From Distichodus sexfasciatus (lineage: Eukaryota > Chordata > Actinopteri > Characiformes > Distichodontidae): DNA of 64,000 bases. Where the stretch lies: the NCBI GenBank assembly GCA_032718565.1, contig JAVGVS010000098.1:747865-811864 (forward strand). Direction: 5' to 3'. This document shows, piece after piece, positions 25,901-37,900 of this stretch; positions within the stretch are counted from its first letter, which is position 1, and each line of letters begins with the position of its first letter. The notes under the pieces were generated by a model. The model was not told the DNA's origin. It worked only from the letters and a program-made list of their open reading frames with translations, and did no database searches. The position numbers were made by a program, and so were the translations under genes.

Positions 25901-28900
25901 TGAGAAAGGTAACTCAGCAACTTAGCTGGCAGTATCTTAGTTGACTAGCAGTTATTGATTTAAATCTAGATTTATACATTTGAACATGCTTCCTTGGTTT
26001 ACTACAAAGCTCTGATGTATCTCACTCTAAATAAGCCAAATAATAGTTTCAATCAAATGTTGATGTGTAGCTATTAAATAAGCAGTTTCAATCCCTTGCT
26101 TTCTCCAAAATAAGGCAATCGTCGTTTAGGCTGTTGACAGCAGTTGGTCTCACCTGACTCTGGAAGCTACTCGGCTCCTCCATGTTGGTGTTACAACAGC
26201 CAATGAGACAGCTTTGTCCTGGTGGTACTCTGGATGATAATTCAGGATCCTGACAATAAGAGGAAAATCTCAGAGAGAGAGCTTGTGGCATAAAGAAGGA
26301 CACAGGATCACTGAAATGTAACAATACCTCAATTTACATGATTCAATGATCATCATATGAAATTGGCTCCTGAATCAAATCGACATGAAACCGTATTGAA
26401 ACGGACTTTGTGATACCAGCAGATATTGAATTGTTCTTCATTAAATCAATAATGTGTCGTGATGATAAAACACGCAATTTAAAGGGGTGCAAACCCCTGG
26501 TCTCAGTGAAGCTCTCACCATATTAAATATACTGTATAATTTAAATTTTGTGGTGGGTTTGTCACAGTTTATTATAAATATTCAAATGAGTTCATATTCC
26601 TAAACTTAAACTGCAGGACACAGAAACATACAAATCCACTTCATAGAACGTAATGTTTGATATCTGTTGTTTATTTTCAATGCTGGAAGAATTCTTTTCC
26701 CCAAAATGCGCAAGTAACACTTCCATATTATTGATTTTAGTCTCAGCCAAGTCTCCATGTAACTTAACATCTCAAGCAAGAACTCTGAGAATTTCATGGC
26801 CCTTCAGATTGTCACAGGAACACTGACAGTTTTAGCTGGGTGACAGAAAAAATTCAAGCCATCGTCACAGAGCTCTGTCTGCCTGTTTGTATGTCTACCT
26901 TTCTAAGTAAGAGTTAAGGAGATTCAGAAAAGTGAGACAACTCGCATCACAAGCCAACCGCTTTACATCCCCAAATATCTGCACACAATAGTTCTAGTTG
27001 TTTTGCTATTGTAGACATAAGGCAAGGCACATGCACGCTCATACTCACCCACACACACCCATGAAACACACAGATACAAAAACACACTCCAGTGCATACA
27101 GTCATAAAAAGATCACACGTGAACGGCCAAGAGCCTACCTGATATTAACAGCAAAGGATTAGAAATGGTTCAAGGAATGAAAATGAAAACTGGCAACGCT
27201 AGTTCTCGCTGTTAATTAAGAAATTACTGTATTAACTCATAGGCAAATTAAGTAAATAGCATTTGTCATTGCAGTATTTAAAAGCAACAGTAGTAAACAG
27301 TTTATTCTAACAGAGAGCAATGAACAAATATTCATAAATATTTTGGTTTGCAACATCTCCAGATAGGAGTCAATCTAAATTAAGGTTTATCTGTACTGCA
27401 GGATTAAAACGTCTGCTTTCATATTAACAGACACAACATGCAACACAATTAACTGAAACAGTATTTTTTACAGTGTTCTTGTATCTACTGTCACAGTGCT
27501 AGCACTACAACGCCTTTAACCTCCATCTGCTCTGACGCTGCGGGAAAAAAACTTCTTCAAATATCTGTCTGTCTTGGTGAGGAAACTGGGATGTGCAACA
27601 AAACTCATCTGATGATAATAATGTGGCTCTAAAAAAAGACAAAGACAGCTTGCTATCCAACTGCTACATGTGCAAAAAGCTGAATAAACTAACCTAATTA
27701 AAATTGAAAATATTTGTTAATTTAATAATACACTACAGCAGTGAGACAGCGTGACAATTTTGCATCATTTGCAGCTTATGATTCTAGAGTCACTGGCACC
27801 TCACTGGGATGTTTTTATTCTAATAAAACCACACAAACTGCTCCCCTTCTTGTTTTTGATCAACTAACGATAATTTTGATCAACTAAGGATAATTTTAGC
27901 CTGTGTGTATTAACAGGCACTGTGTGTTTGTGTGTGTGCTGGCCTGTGTGCACCTCTCTCTGCAAAGAGAGAATTTATTAGAAGCCACTCTTATGCCGCC
28001 CACCGTGCACGTGAGCTCTGTTTATGACTGTATGCATCGGAAAGTGTGTGTGTGTGTGTGTGCAAGCGAGCACGGGCCTGGAATTCCGTCACGGTTCCTC
28101 CATACTCTGCAGAGAGCATGAATAATTCGAAAGAGAGAGAGAGAGAGAGACTCCATTTTGAAAAATAAATTTGTTTGGAGTCCTCATTTGAGTCGGAGGA
28201 GATGCCTGCACTGCTCTACTCAAACACACACACATACACTTTCATAATTAACTCTACAGACTCCAGGGTGTGTGTGTGTGTGCGTGTGAGAAACGGATGT
28301 GTTTTAACCCAGTCTCACTGCTTGGTTGCATAAGACAGACAGATCCAGTGGACAAAAGCCTTCAGCTGTGCACGGCTGACCTGTTTGTTCCATTTGGAGC
28401 ACTGCTGTTCTACAACGTCTGTCCACTTTAGGACACAAACGCTCGAAAATGTGCAGGAATTTCGTGACGATGCTACTGTCTGTCCATTTAGAATACTTTG
28501 TTTAGAATGTTTTCTGTTTAGAACACTTGTTCTGGATGTTGTAAAATGTCTGTTCTGTAAAACAAAAAAACTGCTGTTGTAGAATTTCAGAACATCTAAT
28601 GGCTTAGACAGTTCTAGAAAGTCTACACCATTTGACTTAAGCAGCTCTGTTTTTAAAGAAACACCCATTGGAATTGATTTATAAGAGAGTGGATCTGAAT
28701 AAAACATTATAACAATAAAGGTGAAAATTTATTTCTAATGCTTTTTTTATGCAAATCCTCCTTTCTCAAGAGGTATATGCGAGAAGCCTTGAATCAGTGT
28801 AAACGATATTTTATCAAACAAATATCTCTTGTAGATATTTGGACTTGCAGATGGCAAGTTTTAGCTTAAGTTTTTGTCTTAATGACGTCTGATACTATAT

Positions 28901-31900
28901 ATCGTGCAAAACTATTTGGAAGTGGTTTTCCATTCTTTTCACAAAGCTAAGCGTCATAAATTAAAAGCTACTGTTTAAAAAATGCTCACTTTGGAACTGC
29001 CTATTTCAAATCTGTTGTTTTTTTTTTGCTGGGAATAAATCTACTTTAGAATCTATTTAGATTTTTTAAAATAAATTATTTTACTTCTATTTTTTAACTT
29101 ACATGGCTGCTCTTAGGCAGCATCAGATTTCTTCAGTTCAAATTTAGCCAAGCAATTGTTATTACTAATAATAATGAGGATTCCTTGAGGTATTGAATTG
29201 TGCTATTTTTTTTCTTTAGGTGAGGCGTAAAAATAGGTAATCACTTAAATACAAACACACACACACACATACACACACACACGAAAGTGCACCTACGTGG
29301 CATGGCCTTGCGTGCATGTCATCCAGGTCTCGTGGAGCATTGGGCAGGTATTCAAATCTACCCCCTTCGCTGTGGTCACCAGGCATGGGCATCTGACTGT
29401 AGTAGGGTCTGAAGGAAGGGCAGAAAACAGCCAATCACAATGCAGCATCATAACCGCACACCTTAGCACATAACCGCACAAGTTTTTTTCCTGAAATGAG
29501 TTCTTAAGGAGGTTAAGACTATACACTATACAGCTGTTGAATTGAATGCATGCAGTAATTTGCCAGTGATTCATTTCCAATTGTATGTAAATGTGATATT
29601 CAATTAAAATGTGAATATACAGCATTTTACAAAATGTGTAATGTTCAAATTGGATTAAATGGACGCTAAGTGTATGTAATGTGTTTAATAGCTGTGTGCT
29701 AGTAGCTGATGCAGTGAATGTGCAGTTGCAGTACAGCTGTGATGTGTGTGTGTGTGTGTATGTGTGTGTGTTTTAGCTGAATGCCTCGATGCGCAGTGTA
29801 GCTGCATTGTGTGATCACAGCTCTGTTTTTCTGTGGTTATAGACAACTGACCTCCTTTCTAGCGAAGAGAACAAAGCTGAGGCTCTGAGAAACCACATCG
29901 TTACACACAACAGCCTACAGCATGAATACTGTACATGACACACAGCTAGATATAACAACGACAGTATTAAATGACTTCAGATTTCTTCATTAATAACCTA
30001 TTTACTTACATCAATCTTCTTTTTGTGACCAGAACTACATTTGTGGATTTCAACATTTTTAAAGGAGCGATTATATGTAAAGTGCTTGTGATAATATCTG
30101 TTGTAAATAGTGCTACACAAATAAAATTGAATTGAATTGTAACACCAAGAGAACATCCCAAAATTTTCACCACGTAAATATGAGTTCCTGTTTAAAGTAC
30201 AAGTTCTTTTTCTTAGTAGAATATTTTCTCTCTTCTTTTGCTTCTAAAGTTAGTCTAAAACAAAATGTAATGATATATTGTTTCTGAAGTAATTACAGGA
30301 ATTTAATCAAACCCCTAAAACTCAAGACCAAAATATAAGAGTTTTTAGGGGTTTCACATTGACTCCATGCCAATTTTGTAAATTCTGGCTGTCAGATTTG
30401 TCAATCAAGTAGATTCCCATTCAACACTAATAAAAGTTTTTGGTTTACTTTAATTACTTCAATTTTATACTCACAGACTTGATTCTAAACGTAGATTATA
30501 ACACACTCATAGTATCCTGATTATAGGTGCTACCTCTCGCTGTAGGGTCGGTGAGGTGTATTTCCCGGGCCGAAGCTGAGGGAATGCAGTGGGTCCCACA
30601 GGTGTTCTGTCTGTGTGCTGCAGTCCAGTGTCCGGTGGTACTGCAAGCTCCGCACCCTGCTCCCTTCGATCTGCAGCGTGATTGGTTGCTCATAGCTGGC
30701 CAGGATCCGCAGTGCTTCCTGTTTCCGTATGTGGCTCAGGTCCCGAGCACTCACCTGACACAAATACACACATTTAGTAAGGTTTTAAATGAATAAAATA
30801 TGATTTTTCAATGACATAATTATACCAGATTTTAAAAAACCTCTAAACTGAAACTTGGTTTTTAACCTTAAGCATAGCTTTCAATACATCAAAAAGTTCA
30901 GCCGAACAATAAAAGTAAAATAAAATCTGTGTCAGCATCTTATTTTTTGCCAGTGATGGACGAGTCAACTTCTTGTTTGTGAACTTTGGTGTCTGATCCT
31001 CTGGTGATATATCTCGGGACCGTCTGGGTCACACTCATTCACCCAGGTAAGAATTTAACACCGAGGGCATACCCTGTCTGTGTCGCAGCAATTAGTGATG
31101 ATTAAAAGGCTTTCAGCGAGCTTTGTTCAACTGTCAAATTAAAATTAAGACCTAATTCTGCTGAAAAATCCTGGTGTGTTTCTAGGATGTTTTTAATCAT
31201 CTCTGCAATAATGCAATTTTTCTCAGGTCAAGAAACTTGCAGGATTTGGATGAACTGGCACTTTTAGTTAATGGTCCAGTCTTGTGTGTGATTTATTAGA
31301 ATTTATACTGCAGTGGTAAAATCAGATTAACCCTCAGTATACCAGAAAACAATGGTAATTAAACACTATTTTACCACTAAATAAAAACTTGCCATAACAG
31401 CTACAAAATTAATCTCACATTATTTCTAATATAAGCTGATTAATAGAAACGTGAAGTGTGGTATTTCATTATTAAGCATAATAAATAACCTGACGTCAGC
31501 CTCACATCTCATTTTAAATATTAACTATTTGAATATTCTTGGATAAAGTATTCTGGGTAGACGATATTAGCAATAAATGAAAAATTAAATTGGCCCCAAT
31601 ACTAAGCCTTGTGGAAAGTCATCATGAAAGCCTTTATGAATTATCCCAGTTCACACAATGTGTTAATTGAGTAATTGAGGTCGAAGGCAAAATTTAAGTT
31701 TGTAAACCTTTATTACACAATTTGCCAATTCTTGATTAATTGAAAAACAGATGTTGCATATCGCTTTATGTTATCCAGTTGTGGGTGAACAATGTATCAC
31801 ACTTTTCCACCAATTATAATTTCAGTTAGAGCCACACTGACCAAAAATTGTTGAAAAATATGTAACTTCAAATGCCACAACTTTACCTGACTGTACACAC

Positions 31901-33456
31901 TCCAAAGTACCTGCTGACTTAGAGTTTGTTGATTTGATCATATTCAGTTCAGCAAAGATGTCACTTCACCTGCTGTACGAACAGAAGCTAAAAATGTAGC
32001 AGTCCAGCAGCTCTTGATGCTGCTGCCTAAAGAGGTGATGGTGGTCTAGTGGTCAGGATACTTGCCTCTAGACCAAGAGGTCGCAGGTTCAAAACCTACC
32101 TCCAGCACTACCATCATTGGGTGCTTGAACAAGACCCTCAACCCCAAGTTGCTCTCAGGGAAACTGTCCTTGAAATTAGAAATCTGCTAAATGTAAAAAT
32201 TAAAACTTACTGGACGTAGCTTGTATAATATAAACTAGAGCTGTTCTTCAAAAGTCATCATACTACTTTTGTAAAAAGTAGTATGACGAACAGTTGATGG
32301 TCTGTCAATCAAATTTGCAAATTTGTTTTCAAACTACCCAAAGATATCAGGCAGAACATCAAACTGCCAGATGGCGGGTAACTGCCAAATTTTTGCTCTT
32401 CTTTCAGTTGGAAAACCAGATGCTGCAGGTGTAGCAGAGACCCAGGACTGGGATTTTCCACTCTAAAAGTCAGAGATTATGGGTGGTTTACATGAGCATT
32501 CGCAGCTTCTTTTCCCAGCTGAGATTTTCAAAATCGTGGAGCTACGATGCAGCAGAGAGGCCGAACATTTACACACACACACATACACAGACACACACAC
32601 ACATGCCTCGACCAGAACACGTCCTTAAAAGAACAAAACCTGGGGCAAACACACACACAGATCTGTGTCCCTGTCCTTCCGTAATGACACTAGCACACTA
32701 AGCATTTTCATAACTAATGCACATCATAACTGTGACTCAGAGTCCATGCGGAGAAAGAAAGAGGGGGAGAGAGAAGGAGAGATTTGTCTGTGTGTGTGTT
32801 TAATTGAGTTAAAAGAAGGATGTCATCCTTAAGTAACACAGAGAATCCCCTTGTTACTACCTACACCAAGTGACATCTAATATCCAGACACACATTTGTG
32901 TGTTGTGTGTAACAGCTGGTAGAGACAAAACATAGCGGGCTTTAAAACCAGCCCTCAGTGTATTGCTCACCTGTGTGTGAAGGCAGGTGTGTGTGTGTGT
33001 GTGTTTATATGTATGTATATGTGTGTGTGTATGAGTATGTGCAGTTGTGTGTACTGCAGATATAAATGCGTGAGTGAGAGAGAGAACGGAGGAGAAATGT
33101 GTGTGTGTGTTCGTGAGAGAGAGAGCGCTCTCTGGAGAGAATGTTGGTTATGGTGGATGGACAGCGATGTCACTGCAAGTCATCATCAACTCTTGCGTAC
33201 ACAAGAGTGTCAACACACACACACACACCAGCTTCCAGCTGAAGAGTCGCACACATTCACCCACACACACCCACACCCACACAAACACGAAAGCCAGGGA
33301 TTCCGCCAATATGAGCATCTGGTTCAGGTGTTAAGATTCTGTACACGCATCACAACAATCATTATCAATTAATCACACACACACACACACACACACACAC
33401 ACCATACTCACCCCCATTCCGTCTCCCAACCACGGCCCCGAAAGCCGACAGCCCAT
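22941..33456 (-). CDS. PDZK4/PDZRN (LNX3-LNX5) family protein lacking RING and full PDZ domains
   Basis: Exons 5' to 3': 33412-33456, 30534-30754, 29297-29408, 26154-26249, 22941-24689; phases agree and give 740 residues (human PDZK4 about 769). Exon 1 encodes MGCRLSGPWLGDGMG, matching in position the MGC start of PDZK4 and short PDZRN4. Exon 2 has the second half of the first PDZ (VSARDLSHIRKQEALRIL, QPITLQIEG) and the family STQT motif. The last exon holds ELDSGLGWTDGS (compare LDSGVGRTDES in relatives), a Glu/Arg helix, and a His/Pro/Ala-rich run (residues about 419-484). Its C-terminal LNX3-homology region (618-740) has DERSGMSTDEE, TGRYWSRTERREHML, LSQRKLSRLRNRKLLDDW and a TVTTV end, a class I PDZ ligand. 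The PDZ2 that relatives carry after exon 3 is not seen in the 3-kb intron. Likely a membrane-tethered scaffold; this role is inferred. I am confident of the family but not of the orthology. Exon 1 is the least certain part. Confidence 0.82.
24735..24919 (-). mobile_element. tRNA-derived SINE copy
   Basis: On the minus strand it reads a tRNA-like head (gcagtgggctaagtgactta, box B-like gactgggttcaaatc), then the body tcctgagcaagacccttaa and cccctagttgctcc, then the tail agtatctgctaaat. It shares the body with the copies at 32034 and 58194. It lies in the last intron of the PDZK4-like gene. Confidence 0.75.
25353..25365. promoter_or_regulatory. RFX X-box
   Basis: GTTGCCTAGCAAC is a perfect palindromic X-box of the kind bound by RFX factors. 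It lies in the last intron (24690-26153) of the PDZK4-like gene. Confidence 0.45.
25595..26040 (+). mobile_element. Degenerate L2-type LINE 3' fragment
   Basis: Aligns by eye to the better preserved copy at 3168: the segment ctgctcattttgaccccccc followed by ctcaaaagaagaggagg matches the RT C-terminal coding part, and tgacttcaaacattctctgt followed by agacccaccttttta matches the RLKTHLF region. The UTR part ttgactagcagttattgatt followed by ctacaaagctctgatgt is shared with the 43.6-kb copy. Frames are broken and the terminal tail is eroded. It lies in the PDZK4-like last intron, opposite to the gene. Confidence 0.6.
30060..30140 (+). mobile_element. Teleost repeat 3' tail (ataaaattgaattgaattg)
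   Basis: The segment gtaaagtgcttgtgataata, then tgtaaatagtgctacacaaa and taaaattgaattgaattg, is the 3' end found on a very common teleost interspersed repeat. Only the tail remains. It lies in the intron between the exons at 30534 and 29408. Confidence 0.6.
32034..32200 (+). mobile_element. tRNA-derived SINE, nearly complete
   Basis: The head looks like tRNA-Glu: box A TGGTCTAGTGG at 32042-32052 and box B GGTTCAAAACC at 32086-32096. The body is ccatcattgggtgcttgaac and aagaccctcaaccccaagtt, and the tail is aatctgctaaatgtaaa, which is like the tail of the L2-type LINE at 3168. It does not fold as a functional tRNA. It lies in the PDZK4-like first intron. Confidence 0.8.
33373..33402. repeat. 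(CA)n microsatellite beside the PDZK4-like first exon
   Basis: About 15 CA units immediately 3' (on the minus strand) of the donor of exon 1. Further CA runs lie at 33565-33640 and a GA run at 33727-33760. Confidence 0.95.
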
Positions 33457-33468
33457 TGCCACGGCAAC
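33455..33468. promoter_or_regulatory. RFX X-box overlapping the PDZK4-like start codon
   Basis: ATTGCCACGGCAAC (GTTGCCGTGGCAAT on the gene strand) matches the RFX palindrome GTTGCC-NN-GGCAAC with one mismatch. It overlaps the first base pairs of the predicted exon 1, which would put it in the 5' UTR or just downstream of the start site. Confidence 0.45.
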
Positions 33469-33726
33469 AGATGAGCAGAATGTCTCAGTGCAGGTCCAAA
33501 TTCAGCGCAGAAACAAGGAGAAGGAGAGAAAGATGATGAAGAGGAAGATGAGAATGAAGCTGGCACACACACACACTCTCTCACTCTCACACACACATAC
33601 ATACACACACACACACACACGCACACACACCCTCAGAAGAGAGAGGAAGAGACAGAGAGAGCTTGACAATGATAGAGCCAGAGGAAGGATGAGATGCAGC
33701 TTGCAGCCAGATCGAGGGAGCGAGAT

Positions 33727-33760
<34 letters not shown>

Positions 33761-33839
33761 CCAGCCCCCCTCTCTATTCCTCCTTCGTCCCCCCTCCTCT
33801 CCCTCTGCATCCCTCTCTCTCTGTCTCTCTCTGCCTGCC

Positions 33840-34080
33840 TGCCAATCTCTTATTTTAGCTCCGCCCCTCTCAGCCTCAGTGCCAATCACACACATCAGCC
33901 CTCCCTTTGGCTGCAATGAGCATAGTAACCCTGCTGGAACACAAACCCCGCCTCCCTTTTTGCATATATGATCTGATTGGCCCTTGTTACTGTCCCTCAG
34001 GTGTCAGTAAGATCTGATTGGCAGAAGAGGGTCGGCTCCTCTAACTGGAAGCTCTAGTCACGCTGAGAAGATCTTTATCT
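33840..34080 (-). promoter_or_regulatory. Possible promoter of the PDZK4-like gene
   Basis: Upstream (on the minus strand) of exon 1 are CCAAT boxes (GCCAATCAG-type) near 33888, 33974 and 34015 and a TATA-like ATATATGCAAAA near 33962. There is no CpG island. Promoter use is inferred from motif spacing only, and a more distal start site is possible. Confidence 0.3.
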
Positions 34081-34099
34081 GTCTTAAATTGATCTTTAA

Positions 34100-34960
34100 A
34101 TGCTCTCTCTCTCTCTCTCTCTCTCTTCATCTCTCTCTCTTTTCATCGCTCTCGCTTCATCTCTCCATTTCTCTTTCTCTCTCTCTTCATCTCTCTTTAT
34201 CTCTCTCTTCATCTCTATCTCTCTCGTCATCTCTCTCTTCATCTTTCTCTCTCTCTTCATCTTTCTTTCTCTCTCTTCATCTCTCTCTCTCTTCATCTCT
34301 CTTTATCTCTCTGTCTTCATCTCTCTCTCTCTTTTCATCGCTCTCGCTTCATCTCTCTCTTCATCTCTCTCTTCATCTCTCTTTATCTCTCTCTCTTTAT
34401 CTCTCTCCTTATCTCTCTTTCTCTCTCTTCATCTCTCTCTCTCTTTTCATTGCTCTCTCTTCATCTCTTTCTCTCTCTTCATCTCTCTCTCTCCATCTCT
34501 CTTTCTCTTTTCATCGCTCTCTCTTCATCTCTTTCTCTCCATCTCTCTCTCTCCATCTCTCTTTCTCTTTTCATCGCTCTCTCTTCATCTCTCTCTTCAT
34601 CTATTTTTCTCTCTCTTCATCTGTCTTTCTTTATTTTTTCCTATCTTCATCTCTCTTTCGCTCTCTCTCTCTCCTCATGTCTTTCTTCATTTTTCCCTAT
34701 CTTCACCTGTCTTTCTCTCTCTCTCTTCATCTCTGTCTTTCTTCATTTTTCCCTTTCTCTCTTACCAATCGTCATCTCTCTTTCTCACTTTCTCTCTCAC
34801 CTCTTCATCTATCTTTCTTCATCCCGATCTTCATCTCTCTTTCTCTACACTCTCTTTATCTTCCCATCTCTATCTCAGAGACACACACTCTTCATCTCTC
34901 CCTTCCTCTCTTTTATTCTTTCTCACTGTCTCTTTTCTCTCTCTCTCGTCTTCTCTCAGT
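34100..34960 (+). repeat. 860-bp pyrimidine tract, (TCTCTCTTCATC)n-like
   Basis: An array of CTCTCTCTTCATC-type units with variable numbers of CT and TTTC steps; adenines recur almost only in the TTCATC word. The long Ser/Leu-rich frames on the plus strand come from this array and are not genes. It lies about 650 bp upstream of the PDZK4-like exon 1. Confidence 0.92.
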
Positions 34961-37900
34961 ATCCTTCCATATCCATCATCCAAACCGGATGATCCCTCCA
35001 TGGTGCTGTCAGAGAATTCAGCAAATTACAAATTGACAAAAATGACCATACAGCATCAACACAATCTATGACCTTCTTAAGAAGCCAAAGCTGATTGTGT
35101 GTGAGAGAGTGTGTGTGTACATATACATGTGTGCTGATGCATGCAGCTGTCTTTTCATTATCCCTGCTGAGGAGCTCAAATCCCTCAAGGAATGACACAA
35201 GCATGTTAAATCTGTGTGTGTGTGTGTGTGTGTGTGTTTGAATCACACAACTTTGATACTTCTGTATGTGTGTGTGTGCATGTGTGTCTCTGTGAATCAC
35301 ACAACTTTGATACTTCTGTATGTGTATGCATGTGTGTGTGTGTGTTTTCTACAACTATCACAACTGAATTTGGTGTCTCATGCATCTCCTGTTCAGATTA
35401 TGCTAATTTACTATTACCAATGTAACGGCACTCTCAATTTGTGCTAATTAAGCAATTAGACATCACTGTCTCACCTTTAACGTTAATTACGTACTACACC
35501 CCATGTTATTTTGCGTAATGCAGAGTGTGTGTTCAGGGTTGAGTGTATGTGTGTCTGACAGCTTTCTGCACATGTCAGACACAGAGATGGAGTATCTGTA
35601 GATGTGTGTGTGTGGTGAGGGGGTGGTAGTAGAGCAGAGAAGGACTGCACATGAGGAACAAATAGGCACGTGCCCGAGACATCCACACACACACACACAA
35701 TCCACATGCACTCTACAGTGACTCAGAAAACAAACGCAATCGCGCAGCAGGCGCATTCAATCAAAATCCCTCCTCCACCTTCTATTATTAACGTGTGTGC
35801 ATTAGTTCATTACTTATTATTATTACTATTAATGCATCCTCATTAGCTTACTAGCCACATCATCATCTTTGGGCTGAGTTCTGCTTTTCACCTCTTCATT
35901 AATTACCTGCAACTGGACCACCAGAAGGGACTTCTGTGTAACTCTGGGTGTGGGCAATTCATGAAGAAATTATGTGATTGCTGTGTGCTGGAAAATATAG
36001 AAAGCAGTAAAAAGAAATGTAATGCTGTTTATAGATGTTTCTGTCATTTATAGTTGACCTAGATGTTAACTGTAAGCTGTCGAATTGATGTTAAGCCGAC
36101 TTCAGGAAAGTGCTAACCACAAGAAAAGTGATATCAGAGTTCTCCTTAATGGTGTCATTACCAAAGCAAGGAATGTTTTCTACCTGAAAAGAATGAGGGA
36201 AAACAGGTTATTGACAAAATGTGTCAAAAGCAGGTTAATGACAAAAACTGTGACACTGTTTATGTCACAGTTTTGGGAAGAATAAGAAGATGCCAGGCAA
36301 GCCAAGCAAAAAAAGCTCTGGCAAAGATTTAGTTGAAATTAAGGACTAGTAAAAAGAACAAGGGAGCAAAAATCAGAAGAAGAAATAATAAAGAGAATAA
36401 GGTGGTTGCACATACCCAGTAATCAAAATAAATGATCAGTGTATTGTCTGGCATTTGCTGTTTTCCACATAAGAATGTCCATGTAGAGTACCCCTTTAAA
36501 GCCAGTGTGTGTTGTGTGTGTGTGTCATACTGAGCTGTCTCATTAGCTGGTGGAGGATGTGGATTTTGTACTGGGCTCCGCCGAGGCTGGAGCTGCAACT
36601 CTCCGCTCTTCTCTCTGCCAGACACCACCGTCTCAGCCTCCTCCATGTTATGCTGCATTTCACTCAGCTCTAAGCTCACACAGAAATCACTGGAAGGCCA
36701 GTTTGAACTCTCCAGCAGTGACCACCTCGAAATCCAGCAGGGTCCAGCCCCATTCCCGCAGATCCTCAATTTCTTTAGCAGATCTGATCTAGAAGGCCAT
36801 CTTTATCTAGTGCCAGTCTCTACACTGGACTCATATCTGCTTAAATTGAAGGGTAGTTAGTACAGATACAACATAATACAACATTCATGTCATTACCAGT
36901 TACATAAATAAACTTCATTTAATTACAGTACATAAAATAAACATTTAAAATTAATAATGATAATAATAGCTCTGATTGACAGAAATCACAGACGAGTAAT
37001 TTTAACAACAAAAAGTATATCTCCTTTATATTAATCACATTACATTAATGGATCAACAGAATAATACTGACCAGTACAGTGCATGACAAAATAACGTTTT
37101 GAACCTAGAGCAAATGAAAGAGATTTTTGGTTCTCCTGAAACTAGTTTTTGTATTTTGCATTTCCATTTCTGATGGCTTTTTCTGTAGAATATTAGCACT
37201 GGATTCTCTGAGGAAGCCCTTTCTGTTTGACTATGCGGAGGTGACAGTATGCACAAATGGAACAAATTTAGCTCTAAAAGCTCTTTACAAGGCCCTCAAG
37301 GACCCTAACCAGGCTTATTTTATTTATCCAGTTCTGAAACCACTAGGCTCAGGTGCTATAATTCAAAGGCAGACAGGTTTGTCTGTGCTATAAAGGATGG
37401 TCAGGCCTGGCAATAGGTTGACAACATCCTAAATGGATACCACATGGATATTCTGATTGGTTAGTTAAGCACAGAACAACCAATTGTGACTGGTCTGTGT
37501 ATGGAGAATTCAGTAGGTAATTGGCCAACAGTTGTGGAGGTTTGGTTTTTAAGGACATTGAGGCCAGGGTCCTGAGAGCTGTAGCCTTTTACTTATTTAT
37601 ATTTTCGTTCCAGTGTTCCAGAACACTGACACAGATTTGCCATTTCCTTGAATGTGGAAACTCGTTCCTCCGCCGACCCTCGGCTGAAAGCTCCTACACA
37701 CACTCGCCATGCCTGAGCGTGTTTGTCTCCAGCTGTCAAATCGAGTTACATTCAACTTCTTCCCACCGGAAAGTGACCTGAGGAGACTCGGCGGTGCGTG
37801 TGTCTAAAATCACATAAATGAAAAGTGATGAACGTTGGAATGATAAGGTTTGTCCTTTGTGGTTTCTCGTCCTCCTTCTGGAAGATGCATGCATGGCCGA

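Noticed and set aside
28315..28707. A 130-codon minus-strand ORF in the PDZK4-like gene intron
   Set aside because: The region is made of degenerate tttagaa-type words, has no splice sites in phase with the gene, and shows no family motif.
26260..29290. Search for the missing PDZ2 exon of the PDZK4-like gene
   Set aside because: Reading the minus strand by eye gave no DGRIREGD- or INGVDV-like segment, so no exon is reported; a short diverged exon could still be missed.
32034..32110. A possible tRNA-Glu gene
   Set aside because: Boxes A and B are present, but the acceptor stem and anticodon arm do not pair, and a SINE body and LINE-like tail follow directly.
34089..35071. Two plus-strand ORFs of over 300 codons, almost only Ser, Leu, Phe, Ile and His
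   Set aside because: They are the reading frames of the CT/TTCATC repeat array; all three frames stay open because the repeat lacks stops.
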